Shown piece by piece: positions 1 through 8,250 of a stretch of 27,053 bases of DNA (within the stretch, counting starts at the first letter, position 1; each line of letters starts with the position of its first letter). The translations under genes were made by a program, and so were the position numbers. The stretch lies in the NCBI GenBank assembly GCA_004151065.3, contig NWUY0300011669.1, positions 1 to 27,053 on the forward strand, in the 5' to 3' direction. The notes beneath the pieces are model-generated. The model was not told the DNA's origin. It ran no database searches and was given only the letters and a program-made list of their open reading frames with translations. Source of the stretch: Larix sibirica. Lineage: Eukaryota > Streptophyta > Pinopsida > Pinales > Pinaceae.

Positions 1-1640
1 TCAATAACCTTCGAAAATTATCTCTCCACCATGCACCATTGATCTACAACCTATGCTTGTTTGTTTGCTATAAGAACAAATATGGTTGCTTTTATTTATG
101 TTGATTTTAGTATATATTATTAAATAAGGCATGGAGTGCAACTTGTTTGGTGTTTGGGATGATTGAAAAGTCTATTGAGATGATAAATACAATTAAAATC
201 CAAGAATGAAACACACTTTACTTTTCTTTCAATGAAGCGAAGCTAAAGTTTTCAAAGCTCATGAAAAGAGAGAGAAGAAGATCTTTTTTTATATATACCT
301 AAAATGTATTACAACAACACTAATATATGATTCCAAAGATGTTTTTTAACCAATGATCAAGAAGATGAGAAATCCAAATGCACATGGAAACTATTTTCAA
401 ATAATGTTTAATTTAACTAATCCAATATGATAAACAAAGGGGCAAAATGACCATGCAAGCATAACAAAACACTTTTTTTTTTCGCTCTTAAACTAGGTAA
501 TAACGGCCCATGCACATAAATGTTGAATTCCAAGATGAAGCAAATGGGAGTTTTAAGCATCAGGGCACCATATGCAATCAGTTTCAAGATCGAGAAATGC
601 AAAAAATTCAGCTTTTAACATTATGCTCGTGGTTGTCCTATGGAAGAGCTGCGAGTGGCCACATATGTCCTTTACAAGAACCATGGTCGGTCATGTTTGT
701 TGGTTATAATAAGCATGAAGAGCGACCAAAATAAGTTTTAACAACTCACATCCATAAATTTATTGATTATTGGTTAATTATTTTATTTTATAGACTAAAT
801 GCAAGAGTTACTGTAGCTTTTAAAATAACAAACAAAGCTAAAGCAAGCCCAATACCCAAGGTTTATGGAAATATCATGCCCAGTATGGTCGTCAATCATG
901 TTGTGCTAATAACACATATAAGGTTGATCCTCCGAAGGGTGGGTGAAGTCCTCCGACAATCAAGAGTGCATATTACTATGTTCATTCACTTAAATCTACA
1001 TACAAGTTTATATATTCAAACAAGAGAGAGAGGGATAAAGAAGATGAACAAATTTCTCCCTATTATTTTATGGTCCTTAGCATGACAAAGTATTCGTACC
1101 TACACACATATCAAACACAAATATTTCTCAAACACATTTGCATATTAAAGACAAGAAAATATATAAATTCAAACATTTTTAGGTAAAACAAAACACTTTC
1201 CAAATAACACCAGCAAACTCATGAGAAATGACAAGTATTTTTGGGGTGGAAATAACATCTATCTTATTAATTTAGAAAGGAAACTTTACAATAGTAGTGG
1301 ATACCTAATTTCGATTTGTTGTGCTTCCTTCAAAGAGATCTTGATACTCTACCCCTAGCCACACACTTTCATCCTTCATTGATGGCAATCTACGGTCTCT
1401 TGTGCTACATGGAGGAATCAACTAAGTGACTCTTGAGTCTCCACTTGTGAGATTATGAAGCAACGGATCTAGAAGCTAAATGGAGCTGAATACATTTAGC
1501 AAGAAATTGATAGAAGAAGGGACAAAATAATCACAGTAGCATAATCTTCATTAACTATCAAAGAATAGAGATACAATGCTCATCAAAGATGAGATCTACA
1601 ATGCAATGTGCATTGGAATGCAATGGATAATGGTCTCCTC
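1..1640. other. AT-rich intergenic stretch, nothing identified
   Basis: Open frames here are short (up to about 74 codons), overlap on both strands and match no family I recognise. No RNA gene, LTR or clear repeat was seen. Just after it, a purine-rich motif AGAGAATGCACCC occurs twice (near 1684 and 1713), too short to interpret. Most likely decayed transposon sequence. Confidence 0.5.
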
Positions 1641-1789
1641 AAGCTAATGCACCTTAGTTAGGATTAATAGAATGCAAGTCAAGAGAGAATGCACCCCACA
1701 TGCATGACCTCAAGAGAATGCACCCTTGTATAGCCATGTGTGGCCTCATGAAGGAGTTAACTGAGCTTAGACTAGCTAAGTGGTGTCTA

Positions 1790-1940
1790 TCTCTTGAGTC
1801 TCTCCAAAAGTCGCGACACAACAAAAGTGAAAAGTTCACTTATGAGCTACCCCACAATGGAAGCACATATCGAGTCCATGCTTAAGAGGAAACCGCAATC
1901 CAAAATCCCATTCGAAAATAAGTTTTACATTAACAACATA
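1790..1940. repeat. Diverged third copy of the LTR-adjacent module (copy 0)
   Basis: This stretch resembles the first part of the 346-bp tandem units at 4082-4773. Shared landmarks are TCTCTCCAAAAG, GAGCTACC, the block around GAGGAAACC and CCCATTC. It directly adjoins the LTR at 1941-2377, whereas in the other locus the module lies on the opposite side of the LTR. It keeps a matching short reading frame for the first part of the conserved peptide (with SYPTMEAHIESMLKRKPQSK) and then diverges into the LTR. Confidence 0.6.
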
Positions 1941-2377
1941 ACAATACAGAATCACACTTGGAAGTTAACAAAAATTCTCAATGATTTATTGATCACAAAT
2001 TGTCAAGGTAGGGAAACCCCTTACATTTGATGCTTTTATTGAGGGAATCCACTCATGTTCACTTATCTCTTAAGGTTGAGCGAATCGTCAATGAGCTAAG
2101 CTCTAAATACAATATTATTTTACACACCTCATAGGGAGGACTTCATCCTTACTTATAAATAGCAAGAGAATACTAACCATAACAACCTCCTAACTACCTA
2201 GTGGACCTTCTTTAATGAGGTCATATTACATTATTCAATACTAACTACCATAGTGGGTCTTATTTTATAATAACAAACACAATGGACCTAGTCCACCTTA
2301 CATTAAATGGCCTCTACTATTATTACTCTAATTGGGCCTTTCGGTCCCCCATTACATCACTAGGGAAGATCATAACA
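1941..2377 (-). mobile_element. LTR of a retrotransposon, copy 1 (minus orientation)
   Basis: Read on the minus strand, the element starts TGTTATGATC at 2377 and is preceded by a purine tract, the expected layout for a 3' LTR. A TATA-like box (TATTTATAAG on the minus strand, about 2152-2161) sits in mid-element. A second diverged copy lies at 3648-4104, with many shared blocks such as CATAACAACCTCCTAACTAC. The inner boundary (1941) is where the two copies stop aligning and is approximate. The start TGTTATGA is shared with the copia LTR at 22701-23097, so a Ty1/copia origin is plausible, though the bodies do not obviously align. Confidence 0.6.
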
Positions 2378-2390
2378 CTCCACTCCCCTT
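2378..2390 (-). other. Polypurine tract next to LTR copy 1
   Basis: On the minus strand this reads AAGGGGAGTGGAG directly before the TGTTATG start of the LTR. That is the normal position of the plus-strand primer of an LTR retrotransposon. It marks the LTR at 1941-2377 as a 3' LTR rather than a solo LTR, so internal sequence should lie at higher coordinates. Confidence 0.5.
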
Positions 2391-2439
2391 AGAAAAGTTT
2401 GGCCCTCAACATTTTATGCGAGGAGATACAACCAAACTA

Positions 2440-2683
2440 GGGTCCCATGGACGAGTGTTGACCCCAATACTAAAGTAGGCCAAGGAACCAAGGTTCCATG
2501 TACAAGTGTTAGCCACAACGCCAAAGTAGTCCAACAAGTACCACCCAGCTAATCCTGGGTCACATGCATGAGTGTTGATTGCTATATTGAAGCATTCAAT
2601 GTCCCACATTCAAGGACTAACTGTGATGCTATAGTAATCCATTGTACTCATCCATAAATTTGGGTCCCATGTCTGGGTGCTCA
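2440..2683. repeat. Degenerate minisatellite with GGTCCCATG units
   Basis: The motif GGTCCCATGGACGAGTGTTG and variants (GGTTCCATGTACAAGTGTT, GGTCACATGCATGAGTGTTG, GGTCCCATGTCTGGGTGCT) begins at 2441, 2492, 2558 and 2663. Spacings are 51, 66 and 105 bases. Each is followed by a related AAAGTAG or ATAGTAATCC block. The array sits just inside the presumed 3' LTR, a place where tandem repeats are common in LTR elements. Confidence 0.6.
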
Positions 2684-2689
2684 AAATGA

Positions 2690-3640
2690 CACATAAGATC
2701 CACGAATTGCTAAGTGACATGCTTCAAATGGCTACCATGGTCACGTGGATCCAAATAAGTATAACTACTTAAAGCAAACAAATTCTCCATGTAGCAGTAA
2801 AATGATGGCTCTAAAAGGAACTCTATTTGTAGAAGAAGCATATTAGAAACTCATATGCACCACTTCTTATTGTCTTTTCTTGATGAAGTTCTCTTCATAT
2901 CGTGGAGAAGAGTTATCCAAAAGAAGATGAAGTGGTCGTCTTCCCATAAATTACAGTTGTCCATACACTAGTCTTCATACGCATATTCTAAATCCTACCA
3001 TGTGGATATTTCTCACGTATACTCTTCAATGATGAAAGAATACATGGTATCAAGATTACAATTCTCCTTAAATATATGTCTTGTATGCTTCACAACTTAC
3101 AAAGTTGCATACGTATCGTGTAAGTTTTTTGTCACCCACATTTGTTCCACCCATGGCATGTTCCACCACCTTTCCATTCTTCATTTCCATGAGGGTTTGA
3201 GTGTGGAATTTTGTAATGGGCTATAACATATTGGATATTGATTGGAAGTACATCATAACATATGTCAAATCAAATCCCGATGAATTCTCTATCTAATGGC
3301 ATTGATTTGATTGCAATCTAATCTCACCATGAAAAGTTATGTCCTTTGTAAGACATTCAACCATCACTGAAAAGACCTTGAAAAATAAGATTTCAAACTG
3401 CAATATCTCCTTCGTATGGACTTTGATTTGAGCAATTATTTATTTATTTTTAAATTGTGTATTTTTGCAAGGAGAATACAAATCTACACTTTGTTTTATG
3501 GAAATCCTACTAAAAATACTTATAAACTAATCTAAGTGTCACTACCATTTTTTGACCCTTTTGAAACCTACAAAATAGAAGGAAAAACAAATCTCGCTTT
3601 TGAGCCATAAAAAGCACTATGATATCACTAGTTATGTACC
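2690..3640. other. Intergenic stretch between the two LTR copies, nothing identified
   Basis: I saw no recognisable protein block on either strand. If the LTR at 1941-2377 is a 3' LTR, this could be decayed internal sequence of that element, but no reverse transcriptase or RNase H motif is readable. Confidence 0.4.
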
Positions 3641-3647
3641 TTAAATT

Positions 3648-4104
3648 TGAATAAGGAATCATGCACAAGATAACAATAATTCTCAATGCTTTTTTATCAC
3701 AAACCCTTAGGGTAGGGAAATTCCCTGCATTTGATCATTTTAAGGAAGGAATCCACTCCCATTCACTTGCCTCTTAAGGTTGGATGATCTTTCAATGAGC
3801 TTAGCTTGAAATACAATATTCTTCTACACACCTCATAAGGAGGACCTCATCCTTACTTATAGATAACAAGAAAATCCTAACCATAACAACCTCCTAACTA
3901 CTTAGTGGACCTTCTCTAATGAGGATCTATTGCATTATTCAATACTAACTAACATAGTGGATCTTATTTATTAATATCAGACATAATGAGCCTTATTTAA
4001 TAATAAAAAACATACTGAACCTAGTCCACCTTACATTAAATGGGTTCCACTATTATTACTCTAAGCAGGCCTTTCGACCCCCCATTACACCACTAGGGAG
4101 GATT
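3648..4104 (-). mobile_element. LTR of the same family, copy 2 (minus orientation)
   Basis: It aligns with 1941-2377 through most of its length, including the TATA-like area (minus strand of 3850-3865), the block TACACACCTCAT and the end CATTACACCACTAGGG. The terminal TGTTATG seen in copy 1 is not preserved; instead the sequence runs into the 346-bp module. Extra bases around 3965-4020 repeat a TAATGAGCCTTATTTAATAA-like segment. The element looks old and has lost a clean 5' terminus. Confidence 0.55.
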
Positions 4105-4166
4105 ATTTCCATCATCGCTCAAGTCTATCCAAAAGTTGTAACACAAAAGAAGTGAAAAACTTGCCA

Positions 4167-4358
4167 ATGAGCTACCTTACATTAGAAGCGCATATCAAGT
4201 CCATGATTAAGAGGAAACCACAGTTCAAAACCCCATTCCGAAAGAAGGCTTCCATTAACACCATAACCCATAGATTTATTGTTGCCAAATTCGAGGCTCT
4301 AGAGCCAATCCTAAAACGATTGAGACAACATCGTATTTACACTTGTAGAGCAACATAA
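4167..4358 (+). other. Short open frame kept in 346-bp unit 1
   Basis: From the first ATG the frame is 63 codons and ends with TAA. It contains SMIKRKPQFKTPFRKKASIN and later AKFEALEPILKRLRQH, a basic stretch followed by a possible short coiled coil. The frame is kept in unit 2 (4513-4704). I do not recognise the family. It could be a leftover of a retrotransposon gag leader or chance openness in a recent duplicate. Confidence 0.25.
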
Positions 4359-4512
4359 GGAAATGAAGGAGTCGCCATGAAAGGCCATGTGAAAAGCTAC
4401 TAGTTGAAGACCTTAATGCCATGCTATCCATTACACCACTAGGGAGGATCATTTCCATCATCGCTCAAGTCTCTCCAAAATTCATAACACAAAAGAAGTG
4501 AAAAACTCACTA

Positions 4513-4704
4513 ATGAGCTACCTTAAATTAGAAGAGCATATCAAGTCCATGATTAAGAGGAAACCACAATCCAAAACCCCATTCCGAAAGAAGGCTTCCA
4601 TTAACACCATGACCCATAGATTTATTGTTGCCAAATTCGAGGCTCTAGAGGCAAACCTAAAACGATTGAAGCAACATTGTATTCACACTTGTAGAGCAGC
4701 ATAA
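4513..4704 (+). other. Short open frame kept in 346-bp unit 2
   Basis: This 63-codon frame is the counterpart of 4167-4358, with the same start, length and stop. Differences include T/K, A/E, F/S, PI/AN, R/K and R/C replacements, most of them amino-acid changing by eye, so I see no strong sign of protein-level constraint. The basic block and AKFEALEANLKRLKQH are preserved. The family is unknown. Confidence 0.25.
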
Positions 4705-4745
4705 AGCATTGAAGGAGTCACCATGAAAGGCCATATGAAAAGCTA

Positions 4746-5210
4746 CTAGTTGAAGACCTTAATGCCACGCTATCCATCATAATCACCACTCCATCATCTC
4801 TCCCCCTCATTTTGTTGAATTTTTTGATAGAAAACTTATTATATTTGATCGTCAAATATTAATAACAAGCAATTTAATAATCATATTCCAATACTCCTCT
4901 CCTCATTAACCATTAACATTTACACATATCCCATGAATAAAAAACCTTGCAAGAAAGTACTAGTTGAAAACCCTAATGCCAAGCTATCCACCATAATCAC
5001 CACTTTAGCAATCTCTCCCTCCCAATCTCTTCCAAGTTTTATAAGAAGCTCATTATATTTGGTTATCAAATATTAAATAACAAAGAATTTGACGATAAAA
5101 TTCCAATACTCCTCTCCTCATTAATCATAAACATTTACGCATGTCCCATAAATAAAAGCCATGTAAGAAACCTCTACTTGAAAACCCTAATGCAAAGTTA
5201 TCCATTTTTA
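4746..5210. repeat. Tandem array with 214-bp period, about 2.2 units
   Basis: CTAGTTGAAGACC at 4746, CTAGTTGAAAACCC at 4960 and CTACTTGAAAACCC at 5174 are each 214 bases apart. The units share AATACTCCTCTCCTCATTAA and the AACATTTAC...CCCAT...AATAAA block. The first unit overlaps the end of the second 346-bp unit, so the two arrays share a start motif. The repeat continues only about 37 bases into unit 3. Confidence 0.85.
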
Positions 5211-5379
5211 GTAAAAACTCATTGTATTTAAAATCTTTTACGCATCAAAAAAATGTTTATACCTATGAAATTAGATTCCTTGAGTGCCCAACAAATCATG
5301 TTTAAAATCAATCTATGTTGATTTTAATTTTTGTTATTTTACGAACCGACATAATTTTTTTTAAGTACCTTTTATTTTC

Positions 5380-5417
5380 CCGTTCCATGTGCACCCGTTC
5401 CATGTGCACCTATAAAT
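5380..5417 (+). promoter_or_regulatory. Two 15-bp direct repeats followed by a TATA box
   Basis: CCGTTCCATGTGCAC is present twice head to tail at 5380-5394 and 5395-5409, with no mismatch. One base later follows TATAAAT (5411-5417). Each copy carries CATGTG, an E-box/MYC-type site. The box lies about 225 bases upstream of the PHD-finger frame, so transcription would start near 5440. That these sites act as the promoter is inferred from position. Confidence 0.5.
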
Positions 5418-5456
5418 GGTAGACAACCAGCAAGTTCCACCATTTTCCAGATACAA

Positions 5457-5636
5457 ATGCTCTCTAAATATCATTTCTGCGAAGGAAGCGAGCGCGGTTC
5501 GAATCTCTGTAATGCCCGGCCACCCTCAGTGGAGCTTAAATGATATGAGAATACTCGTTTGAAAAATAAATCAATAGCAAAGAAACAGGTGAAACAGCAG
5601 AGGCAGAGGATGAAGAACAGGGTGGAAGATATTTGA
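5457..5636 (+). promoter_or_regulatory. Presumed 5' leader with three upstream ORFs
   Basis: If transcription starts about 30 bases after the TATA box at 5411, the leader has three ATGs before the main frame. The first opens 28 codons (5457, stop 5541-5543), the second 5 codons (5545, stop 5560-5562) and the third 8 codons (5610, stop 5634-5636). The third stop directly abuts the first ATG of the main frame at 5637. This could lower or regulate translation of the PHD protein. A leader intron removing them cannot be excluded. Confidence 0.35.
5496..5506 (+). other. Pol III B-box-like motif (tRNA/SINE remnant)
   Basis: GGTTCGAATCT matches the tRNA B-box consensus GGTTCGANTCC at 10 of 11 positions and is preceded by GCGC. 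No A-box was found at the usual distance upstream and no cloverleaf can be drawn. It is most likely a fragment of a tRNA-derived SINE lying in the leader of the PHD gene, or chance. Confidence 0.3.
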
Positions 5637-6263
5637 ATGTGGAGAGAAATGGGGGAGGAGAAGGAGAAGGCCAAGTCCAAGTGCAGTCGCTGCGATAAGG
5701 AGTGGTCGTGTCCCCATCACCTGAAGGTAGAGGGCCTGTACCAGCTTCTCTGCAGTTCTTGCGTCCTCGTCACTCACAGCCACATGTACTGCCCCTATTG
5801 CCTGGACGACTGCGGCAGCTCCGCCGAGGGTCTCTTGAAATGCTCCACCTGTCCTCGCAGTGTCCACGTTGGCTGCCATCACAGGGCGGCCGGAACGCAG
5901 GCCACCGAGCCCTTCCTGTGCCCGCACTGTGAGAACCCTAATTCCGACGTCATGTCCTTCTTCCTACTAACCAGGCAGTGCCACAGCCAAAGTCCCCCCA
6001 ACAAGAAGCTCAAGGGCACTCACGGCCAACCTGTCAGTTCGCAGCCGGATTTTGTTTCGGCCAAAGTTATCTTAACCGCGGCCAGAATTGCCTCCACTTC
6101 GATGCACAGCGTTGCGGCGACTGCGAACGCTGAGGCCCGGAAGAGGGCCATGGAGGCCGCCCGGCTGAGGAAGGAGGCCAAGGAGGCCATCCACAGAGCG
6201 CTTACCGTAGCAATGGAGGACGAGTCCAAAGCCCATTCAATCAACACTGGTTATATATATTAA
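5637..6263 (+). CDS. PHD-type zinc-finger protein, probably nuclear
   Basis: This intact 208-codon frame is far richer in GC than its surroundings. Residues 16-19 and 39-42 form a CxxC...CxxC pair. A PHD pattern follows: C52, C55, C69, C72, H77, C80, C95 and C98 (C4HC3, spacings 2-13-2-4-2-14-2), the form that binds two zinc ions. PNKKLKG near residue 120 could be part of a nuclear signal. Residues 140-200 form an Ala-rich helix ending in Arg/Lys/Glu repeats (AEARKRAMEAARLRKEAKEA), likely a coiled coil. PHD fingers usually read histone H3 tails, but the target here is unknown. The first ATG has a poor context (T at -3, T at +4); the in-frame ATG at 5649 is better (G at -3, G at +4) and may be the real start. 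The last residues (TGYIY) come from an AT-rich tract, so the stop could be secondary or an intron could begin near 6249. A retrocopy is possible. Confidence 0.75.
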   Translation: MWREMGEEKEKAKSKCSRCDKEWSCPHHLKVEGLYQLLCSSCVLVTHSHMYCPYCLDDCGSSAEGLLKCSTCPRSVHVGCHHRAAGTQATEPFLCPHCENPNSDVMSFFLLTRQCHSQSPPNKKLKGTHGQPVSSQPDFVSAKVILTAARIASTSMHSVAATANAEARKRAMEAARLRKEAKEAIHRALTVAMEDESKAHSINTGYIY

Positions 6264-6360
6264 TTTATTATATATATTTAAATATATTTTATAAGAATAA
6301 ATTTTAATTTATATATTTAAATATTATTTTGAATAATTTTTGTTCATAATATATTAATTT
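6250..6360. repeat. AT-rich low-complexity tract after the PHD frame
   Basis: Base composition changes sharply at about 6248 from coding GC-rich sequence to TATATATATT-type repeats and AATTTTTGTTCA-like doublets (near 6336 and 6356). No clear poly(A) signal cluster or poly(A) run was seen. The stop codon of the PHD frame lies inside this tract. Confidence 0.6.
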
Positions 6361-6363
6361 TTG

Positions 6364-7295
6364 TTCAACCCTAGTGCACATAGAAATAAATAAGACAATC
6401 TGGAAACAATGAAATTGGAGCATGTTTTTATAACAAAATTAAGTTCACACCTATCCCTCGTGATCTCGAGGTTGAGTAATAAATATGAAGTGAAAAATAA
6501 TACTTGAATCAATGATTAGCATAGTGTTATAATCACTTAGCTCATCTTCTAATCATAATTTTCTTAATATAACATTCAAATTTTTTTGGCATGCTTTGAA
6601 TTGAAAACAATCTAGTCTTTACGTTAGATTTGTGACATATATTACGTTAGATTTGTAACAAATTATGGTTTGTCTCTAAAGTTGCCCTGAATACAAAAGC
6701 TTCAAGTATATTTCTTTAGAGAGAGAGTCTCACCAGTTTGTATTTCTGAGGAGATTGTTGTCCATATTCGAGTGAGTCGAGCCGCTATGAAGATCTGCAA
6801 GATACCACATGTAAAATCGTTGTTAAAAAATACAAAAATCACCATAAAATATGAAGTAAAAGGAATTCCTACTTCTTTTCAACCATAGCAGAGGAGATCA
6901 GCTCAGTAAATTCATCTGAAAAACCTTCATTTTAATAATAAATTTCATCCTCTGTAACATGACAATGTAGTTAGGAGTTTCATATACAAGAGAAAGCATG
7001 TACTAGGTTCATTGTCAAAGGCTTGCTCTGTGCTTGCTTCTTACAACCCTTCTCTATTTTATTGTTCATTCATGTACTCTGACACTAGATGGTAAGCTAT
7101 GGAAAATATTACTACCTTTATTCATCCATTCTCAGTTATTTTTCCAAATCAAACTCCGCAAATTTGTATCCAACTTGGTGTAATGACTAGATGGGCATGA
7201 TTTCGATTAGAATCTTGTTGTTGTTCAATCATAATTGTGTGCAGCTTGAATTAGGATTTATTATGTTGTGTTGTAAGTAACTTATAATATAATAG
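6364..7295. other. AT-rich stretch without a recognised feature
   Basis: No open frame of note and no known repeat is visible. ACGTTAGATTTGT occurs twice (near 6620 and 6643), a small direct repeat. It could be an intron or 3' flank of the PHD gene, but no splice pair can be argued firmly. Confidence 0.4.
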
Positions 7296-7448
7296 GTGTG
7301 GTGTAACAAATTTATCATCAGTCGGGTTCATGGAAAATCACTGTGGCGAGACTGCGCATATCCTATCAGCATTGTAGACATCCATGCATTGACAGGTGCA
7401 TTGATGGACGGTCGAGACATCCTTAAGGCTCTCCAAGATGCAACATGA
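7296..7448 (+). other. Short coding-like stretch of unknown identity
   Basis: A 50-codon open stretch, less AT-rich than its neighbours, ends with TGA at 7446-7448. From 7320 it reads SRVHGKSLWRDCAYPIS and then a plausible helix (LTGALMDGRDILKALQD). An AG at 7320-7321 could be an acceptor site. It may be an exon remnant or chance. I do not recognise it. Confidence 0.2.
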
Positions 7449-7741
7449 CAGAGCAAACAAAGACTAGAACCTTCCATATATCAGTAGATCGTACAAGGTA
7501 GGGAGGTTAGAGTGCATTTATCCATGAAATCACCCATGACCAAGTCAGGTTTTCATTTCATATTATTCGAGGTAATGTTATCTCCACCATAAATTGACCA
7601 AGGGTAAATGCTTACTAGAAGTTATAGCTGACAACTTGTGAAGAGGTTGTTTGTTGACCTAGTTTTTGTTAATCCAACAGAGCTGAAGGTAGAAAGTGAA
7701 AAGGAAAAGGGCCCATGAGCAGAAGCACATGTTGGAATCTC

Positions 7742-7770
7742 AAAGGATGGAGGGGTGGGGAGGGGAAGAA
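7742..7770 (+). other. Purine-rich tract
   Basis: A G/A-rich run with only two T bases (AGGGGTGGGGAGGGGAAGAA at its end). It resembles an LTR-element polypurine tract, but no LTR beginning with TG follows it. Confidence 0.3.
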
Positions 7771-7853
7771 TCTGGCGATATGGATTCGTCCTGTGCTGCT
7801 ATTTAGGTCTATTAATTATGAGAAACCGACCTTGCTTCTGCGCTATTAGAACC

Positions 7854-7870
7854 CCAGGTTAAAATCCTGG
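7854..7870 (+). other. tRNA T-arm-like hairpin (possible SINE fragment)
   Basis: CCAGG-TTAAAAT-CCTGG forms a perfect 5-bp stem with a 7-base loop, the exact geometry of a tRNA T arm. GGTTAAAATCC matches the B-box at 9 of 11 positions. An A-box-like TGGCGATATGG lies at 7773-7783, farther away than normal. It is probably a decayed tRNA-derived fragment, not a working tRNA. Confidence 0.3.
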
Positions 7871-8170
7871 ACCAGGATTGATAGATTTTTATGCAAGATG
7901 AGATCTTGTCGAATTCTGGAAATTATTGAGCAAGAGGAGTTATATTATTATGCAAGAGGAGTTTATGTTTTATAACAAATTCTTCTTGTCGCGGTGATGT
8001 AAAATCATTTTGAAAAACTATTCCATGCCCATTCAACTGCCAAATATCATCCTCCCACGGAGACTCATAAAAAACCTTCGGTAGTGTCAACGAAGCCATT
8101 TCTCCCTCTCTTATTCCAAGATAGTTGTGACTTTTTGGGAGGCCCAAATCAATTTGAGCCCACAACCAAG

Positions 8171-8250
8171 TGTCTCAGTCGAGCTCAAATCGACTCAGTC
8201 GAGCCCAAACCGACTCATTCAAGCCCAAACCGACTCAGTCGAGCCCATAC
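8171..8250. repeat. Four tandem 20-bp repeats
   Basis: Units start at 8171, 8191, 8211 and 8231 with no length change. The consensus is CGACTCAGTCGAGCCCAAAC. Units 2 to 4 differ from it at 0 to 2 positions, and unit 1 is more diverged. Each unit contains the near-palindrome CTCAGTCGAG. The array lies at one end of a GC-rich block. Confidence 0.9.

Larger units (their letters stand above)
4082..4773. repeat. Tandem duplication, two 346-bp units
   Basis: Unit 1 is 4082-4427 and unit 2 is 4428-4773. The offset is exactly 346 at three places checked: CCATTACACCACTAGGG (4082/4428), CCATGATTAAGAGGAAACC (4201/4547) and the CGCTATCCA-like end (4421/4767). The units differ at scattered positions and by few or no indels. 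Each begins with about 20 bases from the tip of the neighbouring LTR, so the duplication took in the LTR/module junction. The join falls at a short shared ATCCAT, suggesting a microhomology-type event. Confidence 0.85.

Noticed and set aside
510-734. 74-codon plus-strand frame
   Set aside because: No recognisable motif, AT-rich surroundings, and an overlapping frame on the other strand; within chance length.
5571-5927. 118-codon minus-strand frame opposite the PHD gene
   Set aside because: It is a shadow of the GC-rich coding strand; the plus-strand frame has regular zinc ligands.
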